Assembly: GCA_003247575.1 (NCBI GenBank)
Contig: QJZC01000020.1
Coordinates: 62,001-126,000, forward strand
From: Pseudomonadota bacterium
Lineage (GTDB): Bacteria; Myxococcota_A; UBA9160; SZUA-336
Reading direction: 5' to 3'
DNA: 64,000 nucleotides
Position 1 is the stretch's first letter. Every line of letters starts with the position of its first letter. The notes beneath the pieces were generated by a model. It was given only the letters and a program-made list of their open reading frames with translations, ran no database searches and was not told where the DNA came from. The position numbers and the translations under genes were made by a program. Positions 1-8,969 of the stretch are shown in pieces.

Positions 1-2357
1 CGCTGGAGAAGCTCGTAGGCGTTCGGCTGCTCGTGGTCGTCGCCTACCGTGCGGGCGAACTCGACGAAGCGCATCCGCTCTCGCGTCTGCTCGCGCGCTT
101 GGATGCGAGTGAGTCCGCGCCGGTTCGTATCCATCTCGATGAGCTCTCCGCCCTCGCGGTGCAGGAGATGCTTGCGGATGCCACGCGAAACGCCGGCCCC
201 GCCGTCGAGGCGCTCGCGCGGACGGTGGTCCGCCGGACGGGCAGCAGTCCGCTGCGCGTGCAGCAGTTCGTGCTGCATCTCCACTCCCGCGGGTTGCTGC
301 GCTTCGAGCTGCGGCGCGGTTGCTGGATCTGGGATGATGCCGAGGTTGCGTCGGCGGTCGTACCGGAGGGCGCGGTCCCGATTCTGACGGCCAAGCTGGT
401 GCGGATCGAGCCTTCGGCTCGTGAGCTCATCGAGCTCGCGAGCTGCGTCGGCCACGAGTTCGATCTATCGCGTTTGGTGTCTCTCTCTGGGCGGGCAGTG
501 TCGCAGCTCGAGCCCGCGCTCTACACGTTGCTGGACGAAGGACTCCTCTGTGTGTCCCCCCGGGGATTTCGCTTCGCCCACGATCGTATCCGCGAAGCCG
601 CGCAGGCTCTGCTCCCCACGGAGCGTCGCGAGCAGCTGCACATGGGTATGGCCTCGCTTTTGGAGGCGTCCGAAGGGGAGCAGCGCGACGACTTCGTGTT
701 CGAGTTGGCGGATCACTGGAATCTGGCGGGCAATCTGCTCGGAGAAGAGAATCGCCGTCGTGCGTTGGACGCGAATCGACGTGCCGGTGTGCGCGCGCTG
801 CGGGCCGGCACGGCCGCTACGGCGGACCGATACCTCGGAGTCGCGCTCTCGCACCTCTCCGGGGACGATCACCAACGAGACTTGGCCGGGGTCGTAGAGC
901 TGTTGGTGGTTTCCGCCGAAGCAGCGACACAGCACCGGAAGATCGAACGTGCGCTTTCCCTCCTCGATCGGGCCGCATCGCTTCCAGTCGATCGAGCTCG
1001 GAGGATTCGGGTACAGGCACAGCGCGTGACGGCGCTCTCGATGTCGGACAACGCCGCGGCGCTCGACCTGGCCTTCGCGCTGCTACGCGAGGTAGGAATC
1101 AATATTCCCCGCCGCCCGAGTCGGATACGTGTGCTGCTTTCGCTGTGGCTGACTGCGCGCTGGGTGGGGAACGCGGGCGAGGACCGCTTCCGAGCTCGAC
1201 CCAGCTTCCCCGAGCGAGAGCTGCAGCGCTTGGTGATCCGGGCTGCGGGTGCGCCGATTCTGACAGCGGGCCTCGGCCCGGTCACCTTGCTTGCCAATCG
1301 CTCCCTACGGCTCGAGCGTAATCTGGCGAATCCGGATCGTGTCGGCACAGGCCTCGCATCTCTTGCCAACGCATTCCTCAGCATGGGGAACTCGTGGCGC
1401 CGCTTCGAGCGCTATGTTCACGCGACGCAAGGGTGGTTGGCCAGGTTTCCAGGACCCCCTACCGCGCGCACTGAGTGCATCCTCAGGGTGTTCTCGCTGC
1501 CGCTCATGAAGCCCCGACGTCCACTCGCTCTGGGTTTGGAGTCTACGGAGGAGACACTCCGCGAGATCGGAGACGCGGAGTACGCGGGTTTTGCGTTCGC
1601 CGCACGAGTTCTGCTGCTGGCGCTCTCCGGCGAGTGCATCGACAGCTTCCTACGTCTGGCTGCGGGCTCGCCGATCGCCGCAATGCTGGTGCCCTATGGT
1701 CTTTTGCAGCAGGGCGACCTGGACCAGGTCGAGTGGGCAGAACACCTCCGCAGTCTGGAGGTGAGGATCGGTGCGCTCCCGGCATTCCGCGTCACGACCT
1801 TGCGCTTGCACTGGCTGGTCGTGCTGTGTGTTGCGCGACAGTACGAGCTCGCATGGAAGCTCGCCGAGCGGATGGAGCCCGACGTGAACTCGGCGAACGC
1901 CTACGCGGGGTCGATGCTCGACTTCCGACTCTACCAGGGAATATGTGCGGCAGTATTGGCGCGCCAGGCGAAGCGGCGACAGCGGCGGCGCTTCGCGCGC
2001 GTGTTGCGCCGCAACCTGGCCGTTCTGCGAACCTGGGCAGGGCGGGGGCCAGACGTTGGGCCTCTTCACGCGTTTCTCGAGGCCGAGCAGAGGGCGCTCC
2101 GCGTGCCCGCTCCGGCGGTGCATGCCTACCTTGCCTGTGCAGATCAGGCGCGCGCGCACGGTCTGATCCAGCTCGCAGCGCTCGCCTACGAACGTCAGGC
2201 CGACCTGCAGCGCACTATGGGCCGTACGCTCGAGAGCCATCCCGTCATCGAACGGGCGTGCGCGGCGTATCAGGAGTGGGGTGCAGCCGCGAAGGCGGAC
2301 CAGCTGCGCCAGCGGCTGGGTAGTAGCGAGGAGAGTCGGCTCGCCCAGCCCCGCTAG
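1..2357 (+). CDS. AAA-type predicted ATPase with TPR-like C-terminal region (5' end outside window)
   Basis: The reading frame is open from the first bases of the window, so the N-terminus lies upstream; a GTG at 33 is not the real start. The visible part begins with the late strand of an AAA_16 ATPase domain (LLVVVAYRAGE), then a winged-helix-like section and the segment FAHDRIREAA around residue 185 that is typical of large predicted ATPases of the COG3899 type. The remaining ~550 residues are helical and look like degenerate TPR repeats. In myxobacteria such proteins are usually fused to an N-terminal Ser/Thr kinase or adenylate cyclase domain and act as signalling scaffolds; which one applies here cannot be seen. 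Family assignment is firm, function is not. Confidence 0.8.
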   Translation, partial: LEKLVGVRLLVVVAYRAGELDEAHPLSRLLARLDASESAPVRIHLDELSALAVQEMLADATRNAGPAVEALARTVVRRTGSSPLRVQQFVLHLHSRGLLRFELRRGCWIWDDAEVASAVVPEGAVPILTAKLVRIEPSARELIELASCVGHEFDLSRLVSLSGRAVSQLEPALYTLLDEGLLCVSPRGFRFAHDRIREAAQALLPTERREQLHMGMASLLEASEGEQRDDFVFELADHWNLAGNLLGEENRRRALDANRRAGVRALRAGTAATADRYLGVALSHLSGDDHQRDLAGVVELLVVSAEAATQHRKIERALSLLDRAASLPVDRARRIRVQAQRVTALSMSDNAAALDLAFALLREVGINIPRRPSRIRVLLSLWLTARWVGNAGEDRFRARPSFPERELQRLVIRAAGAPILTAGLGPVTLLANRSLRLERNLANPDRVGTGLASLANAFLSMGNSWRRFERYVHATQGWLARFPGPPTARTECILRVFSLPLMKPRRPLALGLESTEETLREIGDAEYAGFAFAARVLLLALSGECIDSFLRLAAGSPIAAMLVPYGLLQQGDLDQVEWAEHLRSLEVRIGALPAFRVTTLRLHWLVVLCVARQYELAWKLAERMEPDVNSANAYAGSMLDFRLYQGICAAVLARQAKRRQRRRFARVLRRNLAVLRTWAGRGPDVGPLHAFLEAEQRALRVPAPAVHAYLACADQARAHGLIQLAALAYERQADLQRTMGRTLESHPVIERACAAYQEWGAAAKADQLRQRLGSSEESRLAQPR

Positions 2358-2398
2358 ATCCTGCCAGCGCAAGGCTGCGACCGGACGTACCAAGGCGT

Positions 2399-3391
2399 AT
2401 GCTTCGCGGGATGTCGCAGCGAGCCAACCGAGTGTTCGTTACGCGGGAAATTCCGGAGGCCGGGCTCTCGCGGGTGCTGGCGGCCTGTGACGCGGTGGTC
2501 TGGCGTGAGCCTCTTCCGCCGCCCCGCGAGGTACTGCTCGAGCGTGTCGTCGGCTGTCACGGGTTGCTGAGTCTGCTCACGGATCGCGTGGACGCCGAGC
2601 TGATGGACGCTGCGGGTGCGCAGCTCCGAGTCATCTCGAACTTCGCGGTCGGTGTGAACAATATCGATCTCGCAGAGGCATCCCGGCGTGGGATTCGTGT
2701 GGGGAACACGCCGGACGTGCTCACCGATGCGACCGCGGACCTGGCCTTCGCTCTGCTCATCGCAGCGGCGCGTCGGATCGTGTCGGGCCAGGATTCGATC
2801 CGAGCGGGCCACTGGCGGACCTGGGAGCCCCTCGGGCACATCGGTGTCGACCTGATCGGGAAAGTGTTGGGGATCGTCGGCATGGGCCGCATCGGTGCTG
2901 CGTTGGCGCGTCGCTGCCATGGGGGATGGGGGATGCGCGTGCTCTACACCGATCCCAACCGCAACCACAGTGCCGAGAAAGAGCTCGCGGCCGAGCGCGT
3001 GGATCTCGACACGTTGCTCCGCAGCGCTGACTTCGTGTCGGTCCACACGGATCTGAGCGATTCGACCTGCGGCATGTTCGATCGCGCCGCGTTTCGGCGC
3101 ATGCAGCGCCACGCGGTCTTCGTCAACACCGCCAGGGGGCCCATCCACGACCCCGCAGCTCTGCACGAGGCGCTCGCGACGGGACAGATCTTCGCTGCGG
3201 GGCTCGATGTCACCGACCCCGAACCCATCGCGCTGGACGACCCGCTGCTGGGGCTCCCAAACTGTGTGATCGTTCCACACATCGCGAGTGCAACCGTGGC
3301 GAGCCGGAACGGGATGGCCGAGATCGCCGCCGACAATCTTCTCGCGGGGCTTCGGGGTCTGCCGCTCCGCTGTTGCGTGAACCCCGGCTGA
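2399..3391 (+). CDS. D-isomer-specific 2-hydroxyacid dehydrogenase (glyoxylate/hydroxypyruvate reductase type)
   Basis: A 330-residue protein of standard family length that reduces 2-oxoacids such as glyoxylate or hydroxypyruvate with NAD(P)H in the cytoplasm. The Rossmann motif VGMGRIGAALARR sits near residue 160, the conserved NTARGPIHD segment near 240 and the catalytic histidine in HIASAT near 297. The region NFAVGVNNID near 80 matches the substrate-domain glycine loop. The gene stands alone, 41 bases after the ATPase gene and ending convergently with a cytochrome gene. A second ATG lies four codons in. The exact substrate cannot be told from sequence. Confidence 0.9.
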   Translation: MLRGMSQRANRVFVTREIPEAGLSRVLAACDAVVWREPLPPPREVLLERVVGCHGLLSLLTDRVDAELMDAAGAQLRVISNFAVGVNNIDLAEASRRGIRVGNTPDVLTDATADLAFALLIAAARRIVSGQDSIRAGHWRTWEPLGHIGVDLIGKVLGIVGMGRIGAALARRCHGGWGMRVLYTDPNRNHSAEKELAAERVDLDTLLRSADFVSVHTDLSDSTCGMFDRAAFRRMQRHAVFVNTARGPIHDPAALHEALATGQIFAAGLDVTDPEPIALDDPLLGLPNCVIVPHIASATVASRNGMAEIAADNLLAGLRGLPLRCCVNPG

Positions 3392-3400
3392 TTCCTTGGA

Positions 3401-3841
3401 CTATTTGGCCGGAGGATCGCCCGTCTGTAGCGATTGTAGGTACTCCGCGACCAGATAGATCGTGGACGGCGTGAAGAGTGGAAAGCGCGTCGAGGACGAT
3501 CCCGCGCGGCTCTCCGGATCGCCGAGGCTGCGCCCCCAGATCGGCATTTCGCGAGGCCCGTGCGCGGCCACCTTCTGGCGACCGTCGATGAAGCGCGCCA
3601 CCTCGCGAATGTCGAAGGTTCCTCCGCGACGGCTGGCGATGCGCGTCAGATCAGCCGGCTGGGTCGTGAGCGCGCCCGCGAGCGGACCGTTCCCACGTGC
3701 GTCTGAACCATGACAGACGGCGCAGTTCTCTTGGAAGGTGCTGCGCCCGCGTTCCAGCCGGCTCGAGCGGGTCAACAAGGGGACACAGCTACACGCACTC
3801 ACCGTGCACGCGACCACCATCAGCACAGCTCGAGTTCGCAC
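3401..3841 (-). CDS. small c-type cytochrome, probable lipoprotein
   Basis: A 146-residue monohaem cytochrome of class I type. The N-terminus is a signal sequence ending in a plausible lipobox (TVSAC), which would anchor it in the periplasm. The haem site CAVCH is at about residues 40-44, and a methionine in the segment PREMPIWG around 100 is a candidate sixth ligand. Such proteins carry electrons or form the cytochrome part of a dehydrogenase. No partner oxidoreductase is adjacent, so the electron donor is unknown. It converges with the hydroxyacid dehydrogenase gene ten bases away. Confidence 0.85.
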   Translation of the reverse strand: MRTRAVLMVVACTVSACSCVPLLTRSSRLERGRSTFQENCAVCHGSDARGNGPLAGALTTQPADLTRIASRRGGTFDIREVARFIDGRQKVAAHGPREMPIWGRSLGDPESRAGSSSTRFPLFTPSTIYLVAEYLQSLQTGDPPAK

Positions 3842-3935
3842 GGTTGGGTCTCTCCTACTACTGTCCTACTAGTGCGCGTCGGCTTCCGCCGTGTCGTGCC
3901 CGTCGTTTCGTTCTCGTCGTGTCGTTTGGCCGAGG

Positions 3936-5363
3936 CTACAACACCGAGGGAAGTGCATCCACAGGTTCGTCCAATAGCTCCGAGACGCGCTCGAGAGCAC
4001 GTTCCAGAGACGCGAGGCTCGTGGGTGACATCAGTGAGAGTCGCACACCCTGGCTGCCGGGTGAGATGGGGCCGACTGCGAAAGTGTCGTCGGCGCTGAG
4101 TCGCACGCCTCGCTCGAGCGCGCGCGACGCAAACTCTGCGCCGCGCCAGGGTGAGGGCAGGGGTAGCCACATGTGGAGGCTCGCGCGGTCGGATCGGATC
4201 TGCTCACGGGGAAAGTAGCGCAGTGCGAGCTCGTGTCGTTTGGCTGCCTCCGATCGCTTCCAGCGCGAGAGGGCCTCGGCCGCGTCTGACTCGAGGACTC
4301 GCGCGGCGAGCTCGACGGCAAGCGGCGACACGACCCACATGCGCGTGCGAACCGCCCCTGCGAGGTCGCGCGCCCATTCCGAGGGCGCACGCACGAATCC
4401 GACGCGCAGCCCCGGAGTGATTCCCTTCGACAGGCTGGTGACGAAGAAGCTGCGCTCGGGAGCCAGGTTGGCGAGTGGAACCGGAGGCTGCTCGAGCATG
4501 GGCCGGTACACGTCGTCTTCGATCAGCATCAGATCGCATTTCCGCACGACCTCGGCGATGGCGATGCGACGCTGCTCGGACATCGTGGCGACCGTCGGAT
4601 TCTGGAGGGTCGGCGTGCAGTAGACGACGCGTGCCCCCGTCTGACGTGCGCGAGCTTCGAGCGCATCGGGACACAAGCCCTCGTCGTCCTGTGCCACGCC
4701 TACGAGTCGCAGTCCGCGTTCCTTCGCGATCCAGCGCACCCCTGGATAGGTGAGCGACTCGGTGAGTACAGCATCCCCCGGGTGCGCGAGGGCGCTCAGC
4801 AAGAGCGAGATCCCGTGCTGGGCACCTGCGCACACGATCACATCTCTGCGATTCGCCTCGACTCCGAGCGACCGCAGCCAGGCCGCGCCTGCTGCACGAT
4901 GCCTCGGGTGTCCGGCGTGCGGCTGATACGTGCACCACTCGTGTAGGGAAGGGTCCGCTGCAAGCTCCACCAGCAGGGTCGCGATCACGTCGGAGCGCCG
5001 CTCCGCGGGAGCGATGCTGAGGGACAGGTCCACGACCTCGTCGCCGAGCTCCGAACCGGTAGAGCTCTGGCCCCCAGGCCGCACGCCGAGCGCGAAGCTC
5101 TCGGTCGTTGCGCGTGCGCGAACGAATGTGCCGCGTCCGACCTCGCCCGCGATCAGTCCGCGGCTGCGGGCCAGCTCGTAGGCGCGGGTGACGGTACCCA
5201 CCGTGACGCCGAGCGTGTGCGCAAGTTCTCGCTGTGGGGGAAGGCGCTCGCCCTCGCTGAGGCGTCCGCTCGCGATGTCCTCGGCGAGGGCGTCGGCAAT
5301 CGCACGATAGCGCGGACGCCTCGACACGATCCGCTCTGGAATCCAGGGAGAGTTTATTGTCAT
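3936..5363 (-). CDS. MocR/PdxR-type GntR-family regulator with aminotransferase domain
   Basis: A 475-residue MocR-type transcription factor. Residues ~15-85 form a GntR winged helix (PPQRELAHTLGVTVGTVTRA), and residues ~110-470 form a fold-type I aminotransferase domain, with the PLP-binding lysine expected in the segment SLSKGITPGLRVGF near residue 315. Family members sense a PLP-linked ligand and usually regulate a divergent neighbour. Here that neighbour is a PhzF-like enzyme and the remains of a threonine dehydratase, which suggests control of amino acid turnover. The start codon abuts the inverted repeat at 5365-5398, consistent with autoregulation. Confidence 0.9.
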   Translation of the reverse strand: MTINSPWIPERIVSRRPRYRAIADALAEDIASGRLSEGERLPPQRELAHTLGVTVGTVTRAYELARSRGLIAGEVGRGTFVRARATTESFALGVRPGGQSSTGSELGDEVVDLSLSIAPAERRSDVIATLLVELAADPSLHEWCTYQPHAGHPRHRAAGAAWLRSLGVEANRRDVIVCAGAQHGISLLLSALAHPGDAVLTESLTYPGVRWIAKERGLRLVGVAQDDEGLCPDALEARARQTGARVVYCTPTLQNPTVATMSEQRRIAIAEVVRKCDLMLIEDDVYRPMLEQPPVPLANLAPERSFFVTSLSKGITPGLRVGFVRAPSEWARDLAGAVRTRMWVVSPLAVELAARVLESDAAEALSRWKRSEAAKRHELALRYFPREQIRSDRASLHMWLPLPSPWRGAEFASRALERGVRLSADDTFAVGPISPGSQGVRLSLMSPTSLASLERALERVSELLDEPVDALPSVL

Positions 5364-5364
5364 A

Positions 5365-5398
5365 GGTACAATTCGATCATTGTATCCGAAATTGTACC
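5365..5398. promoter_or_regulatory. probable MocR operator overlapping the divergent promoter region
   Basis: The perfect inverted repeat GGTACAATT (5365-5373) and AATTGTACC (5390-5398) has half-sites 25 bases apart centre to centre. A third related site, ATTGTA at 5379-5384, lies between them. It sits in the gap between the MocR gene, which starts at 5363, and the PhzF gene. A sigma-70-like pair TTGTAT (5380-5385) and TATGTT (5402-5407), 16 bases apart, could drive the PhzF gene, so bound regulator would cover this promoter. Role inferred from position and symmetry. Confidence 0.65.
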
Positions 5399-5450
5399 CG
5401 GTATGTTGAATCTGTCCGTAGGCACCGATCCAGCGGACGAGGAGATCGAA

Positions 5451-6485
5451 GTGACCCCACCCCTCCTGCCCCCCGATCCACCAGCGAGCTCCGATCTTCC
5501 TGGGACGGCCGCGCGCGGGCTCTCCCTCCGCTACCAGCTCTCCCTCCGCTACCAGCGGGTGGACGTGTTCACCGACGAGCCCTTCGGAGGCAATCCGCTC
5601 GCAGTGTTCCTCGATGCCGATTCACTCGACACCGCGAGCATGCAGCGGATCGCGCGCGAGATGAATCTGTCGGAGAGCACGTTCGTGCTCGCACCGAGTA
5701 CGGAAGGGCGTGCGCAGGGATGCGAGTTCCGAGTGCGCATCTTCACTCCCCGTGTGGAGCTGCCCATGGCAGGCCATCCGACCTTGGGCACCGCCTTCGT
5801 CCTGGCGCGGGAGAAGCGGCTCGTATCGGAGCGCACTCTCTTGGAAGAGGGAGTGGGTCCGGTACCCGTCGCGCTGGATCGCAGCTGCGACGACGGGGGT
5901 GTGCGCATCGAGATGGAGCAGCCCGCTCCGTGCTTCGGGCCCGAGCTCGAGAGTGGCTCGGTCGAGAGCGGAAGCGGCTTCTTGGAGGCGCTCGCCCGCG
6001 CGCTCGGACTGAGTCCGCAGGATCTACATCCCGACTGGCGGCCGCGCGTGGTTTCCTGTGGAGTTCCCTTTCTGATCGTTCCACTGAGGTGTCTCGACGC
6101 AGCCGAGCGCGCCCGTCCGTTGACCTCCGAAGCGTTCACGCAGCTGATCGGAGAAGACGCGCACGCGGTCGTGGCGTTCACGCTCGAGACCCGAGCGCGC
6201 GATGCCGACGTACACGCGCGCGTGTTTGCTCCGAAGGTGGGTGTCAGCGAGGACCCGGCAACCGGGAGCGCGTGCGGGCCGCTGGGTGCGTATATACTCG
6301 AGTCCGGCATTCTCGGAGGCCACGGTGAGTTGCGAGCGCGGGTCGAGCAGGGGATCGAAATGGGCCGACCGAGCCGCATCGAAGTGCACGTCGAGCGTTC
6401 ACCCGGGCCAGAGCCGAGCTGGCGGGTCCGCGTCGCTGGCCAGTGTGTGTACATGGGCCACGGGCTGTTGGAGATCCCCAGATGA
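5451..6485 (+). CDS. PhzF-family isomerase/epimerase
   Basis: A PhzF-family protein, about 344 residues from this start. It shows the family opening RVDVFTDEPFGGNPLAVF, the glutamate of the MNLSEST segment that corresponds to the PhzF catalytic acid, and the signature DPATGSACGPLGAY near the C-terminus. The family has a diaminopimelate-epimerase-like double-hotdog fold; most members have unknown substrates. The open frame runs further upstream, but GTG 5451 is chosen because AGGAG (5440-5444) lies six bases before it; ATG 5403 is the alternative. It lies divergent to a MocR regulator, and its stop overlaps the start of a decayed threonine dehydratase, so it was probably the first gene of an amino-acid-related operon. 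Confidence 0.85.
   Translation: MTPPLLPPDPPASSDLPGTAARGLSLRYQLSLRYQRVDVFTDEPFGGNPLAVFLDADSLDTASMQRIAREMNLSESTFVLAPSTEGRAQGCEFRVRIFTPRVELPMAGHPTLGTAFVLAREKRLVSERTLLEEGVGPVPVALDRSCDDGGVRIEMEQPAPCFGPELESGSVESGSGFLEALARALGLSPQDLHPDWRPRVVSCGVPFLIVPLRCLDAAERARPLTSEAFTQLIGEDAHAVVAFTLETRARDADVHARVFAPKVGVSEDPATGSACGPLGAYILESGILGGHGELRARVEQGIEMGRPSRIEVHVERSPGPEPSWRVRVAGQCVYMGHGLLEIPR
5520..5555 (+). repeat. 18-bp perfect tandem duplication inside the PhzF gene
   Basis: CTCTCCCTCCGCTACCAG occurs twice in a row (5520-5537 and 5538-5555), giving LSLRYQ twice just before the conserved start of the PhzF fold. The duplication keeps the frame and lies in a poorly conserved N-terminal extension, so it is probably tolerated. 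Confidence 0.9.
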
Positions 6486-6996
6486 TCCTGGGCCCGAACG
6501 CGCTGCCCTCGTTCGACGACATCGTGCGCGCGCGTGAGGTCGTCGCCGCGCACCTGCCGCGGACGCCGCTGCTCCCCTATTCCGGACGGTCTCGTATGCT
6601 CGGCGCCGACGTGCGCGTGAAGCACGAGATCCACCACGCGCTGGGCGCGTTCAAGGTACGAGGGGGCGTGCACTTGGCTGCGCGCGGCGGTGACCGTGGC
6701 GGTTCCCGAGGGTGCGAATCCACAGAAGGTCCAGGCGATGCGCCATATGGGTGCCGAGGTCGTCGAGCGCGGCGCCGACTTCGACAGTGCGCGCGAGTGG
6801 GCTTCTGCCGAGGCGCTGCGTCGCGGCGGCCGCGAAGGCGAGGCGTGAGGAGCTGCGAGACCGGGTTGTCGCGCTCGTGCTCAGCGGAGGAAATCTGTCG
6901 CTCTCTGCGTTGCGCGCGACCAGGCCGCGGGACGCGTGCCGGAGTTGTCCCAGACTCGAGGTAGGCGAATCACACGTGAGCGGATACTCGTCGTAG
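6482..6996 (+). pseudogene. decayed PLP-dependent threonine/serine dehydratase
   Basis: Threonine dehydratase sequence is present in pieces in three frames. The N-terminal part (frame from ATG 6482) ends with the PLP-lysine motif HHALGAFKVRGG. A middle part from about 6690 reads TVAVPEGANPQKVQAMRHMG. A C-terminal part from about 6847 contains the glycine-rich PLP-phosphate motif LSGGNLSLSALR. The expected stretch with the STGNHG-type motif is missing between the first two parts, and most of the second half of the enzyme is missing before the third. The start overlaps the PhzF stop by ATGA, so it was once translationally coupled. It cannot yield an active enzyme. Confidence 0.85.
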
Positions 6997-7057
6997 GCCG
7001 TCTCGAGTTCATGGCTACTTCACTCCTTCGGGCGGACCCACGGCATCGACTCCGAGA

Positions 7058-8155
7058 TTAGATTCGCCAGCGCCGGAACGCCGCGACTATGGATGCCGCG
7101 CTTTTCGAGCTCCAACGCCCCGATGCAATATGGCGCGCACGCTCCCGAGCTGTGGTGGCATCGCCGAGGTCGAGGAGAGCCGCCACTTCTTGAAGACAGT
7201 GAATCACGCGTGCGTCCAGGTCGCCTCTCTCGTTGGCAAGATCAATGATCTGAGCGAAGAGCGTCGAGACGGCCTCGCCGTTCCACGCTTGAATTGAATC
7301 GGGAAGGATCGCCTCGACTCGGTCGGGATCGAAGGTTTCGACGAGCTCGAATGCATACGTCGCATCGATGTGCGCAACCAGGCGGAGGTGATCTCTCAAG
7401 GCATGCACGAACGCGGGAATCCAGTAGCAGGTATGCCACGCGTAGTCCTGAAAGATCAGACTGGCCCCAGGGACGAGAGCTGGGGCCAGCTTGCGCAAGA
7501 ACATCTTCGTTCCATACCAGCTCTTGCACCCATCCACGAAGACCAGATCGAATCGAAGGCCCGGCGGAGGGGCGAAGGCCGAGCGGAGAGTGCGTTCTTT
7601 CTCGCGCGAGTCGGCTAACCAGCCCTCTGAAACGACCAAGTCTTCAGCATAGGTGGTGGTTTCGTGCAGCATCTCGAAGATCTCGCGGAATGAAGCCTGA
7701 GCGCCCAGCCCGCCGAGCACGGATGCCGGTAGAACTCCCCTTTCTATCAGAGGTAGGACTTGCGTCTTCAGCGAATCCTGCGTGTGGTACCGCATGAATC
7801 GGTCGAATGTGAAGAGCTGCGCACCCGGCCTCCGCTCGGGGTTTGCGCGCATGCCCAGCGCTAGCGCCCGCGTGGTTCCCCCGAGAAATGGGCCAATCTC
7901 GAGGGCAGGATGTCGACCCGACCACAGGATCGCAGAGTACGCGAACAGGAAGCGGCGTTCTAGCTCGGTCGTCTCCGAGGGAATGATGTGCAAGAGATCC
8001 TCAGTGGGCCGGGGGAGACCAACGCGCGAGAGCACTCGCCCGAGGAGCCGAGGCTGCAGGTCTGATCCAACCAAGTGCCGGACTTCTTTCGAGCCGAAGA
8101 AGGAGCACGCTTGTGCCCAGAACGAATCGATACGGGTCGCGAGTAATGGCTCCAC
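7058..8155 (-). CDS. class I SAM-dependent methyltransferase, Methyltransf_24-like
   Basis: A 365-residue protein with a Rossmann methyltransferase core at about residues 80-260. ALEIGPFLGGTTRAL near 85-100 is motif I, and DLVFVDGCKSWYG near 195 followed by GASLIFQDYAWH is the motif typical of methyltransferases that act on sugars or natural products. The ~75 residues before and ~110 after the core are unassigned. The gene stands alone, opposite in strand to the nonulosonic acid operon that begins 800 bases beyond its start. It may modify a glycan, but the substrate is unknown. Confidence 0.7.
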   Translation of the reverse strand: MEPLLATRIDSFWAQACSFFGSKEVRHLVGSDLQPRLLGRVLSRVGLPRPTEDLLHIIPSETTELERRFLFAYSAILWSGRHPALEIGPFLGGTTRALALGMRANPERRPGAQLFTFDRFMRYHTQDSLKTQVLPLIERGVLPASVLGGLGAQASFREIFEMLHETTTYAEDLVVSEGWLADSREKERTLRSAFAPPPGLRFDLVFVDGCKSWYGTKMFLRKLAPALVPGASLIFQDYAWHTCYWIPAFVHALRDHLRLVAHIDATYAFELVETFDPDRVEAILPDSIQAWNGEAVSTLFAQIIDLANERGDLDARVIHCLQEVAALLDLGDATTARERARHIASGRWSSKSAASIVAAFRRWRI

Positions 8156-8969
8156 GGTTACCTCCTCCTCGGGTCAGAACAACCCCAGATGTTTCCTATG
8201 CCTGCGGGGCTGACCGAGCGCAGGGGATCGGGCCAGCTCGATGAATCCGCGCTGGCCGAGTATGTCCTCACTGTGACCGACGTCGGAGCGATGGAGACGA
8301 CGTTCACGCTCCAGAAGGAACACCCCAGTCTTGTATAGCGGCGCACCCCTTCGTGTGCCAGCGGGAGTGGCAGGGGAGAGGAGGCCGTTCCGTGCGCCCT
8401 GTGCTCTTGATGTGCTGCGACTGGGGTTCGAGTTGGGTCCCAGAGTCTGGACTGTCGCACGGATCAAGCACAGTCACGTGGTTTCCCAAGCGCCGAATCG
8501 CCAAGCACAGGTCGTACGAGTACAGTTCGGATTCCGTCCAGCTATCCGGCAAGAACGCGTGCACCCTTTCGCGGCTTCGCAGGGGCTGCGCGCTTCGCTT
8601 CAAGGCAGGCTCTTGCTCTACCTGTACGTCCATTCCGACGTGCGGATCTACGCCCGCTACCCCGCACATAGCATTGACCGAGCCACCGGCGGCCAGACCC
8701 GCGAAGAAAGCGGAGCGGGCAGTGATCTGCCAACTGCGCTGAGAATGGCCTGTTCAGGTCGCGTCAGCCTGAACACCACGCGGCCAGTTGCGTCGGATTC
8801 GCCAGGCGAAGCGTCGCCAGATCGCGAACGCGCATCTAACGCCTCAAGTCGAGGTCCGTCGGGCCGATTCTAGAACCGTGGCGCAAGCGTTCTCGCACTG
8901 CTGCGTCGACGCCTCGGATCGGATCGTGGGCGTGCGCGCCCTAATTGAGCCCCCTCCCACGAGGATGAA
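8156..8969. other. 814-base stretch without an intact gene; possible minus-strand gene remnants
   Basis: No open frame here has a convincing start, ribosome site and family match. On the minus strand, 8304-8669 contains SYDLCLAIRRLGNHVTVLDP, which resembles the N-terminal strand-helix-strand of a glycosyltransferase, and 8174-8340 in another frame contains HRSDVGHSEDILGQRGFIEL. The two pieces may be remnants of one degraded gene. The promoter of the downstream operon should lie at the right end of this stretch, where GAGGA at 8961-8965 precedes the GTG start at 8970. Confidence 0.35.

Noticed and set aside
3697-4218. Plus-strand frames over the cytochrome and MocR genes
   Set aside because: Antisense to two well-supported genes; composition is that of shadow frames in GC-rich DNA.
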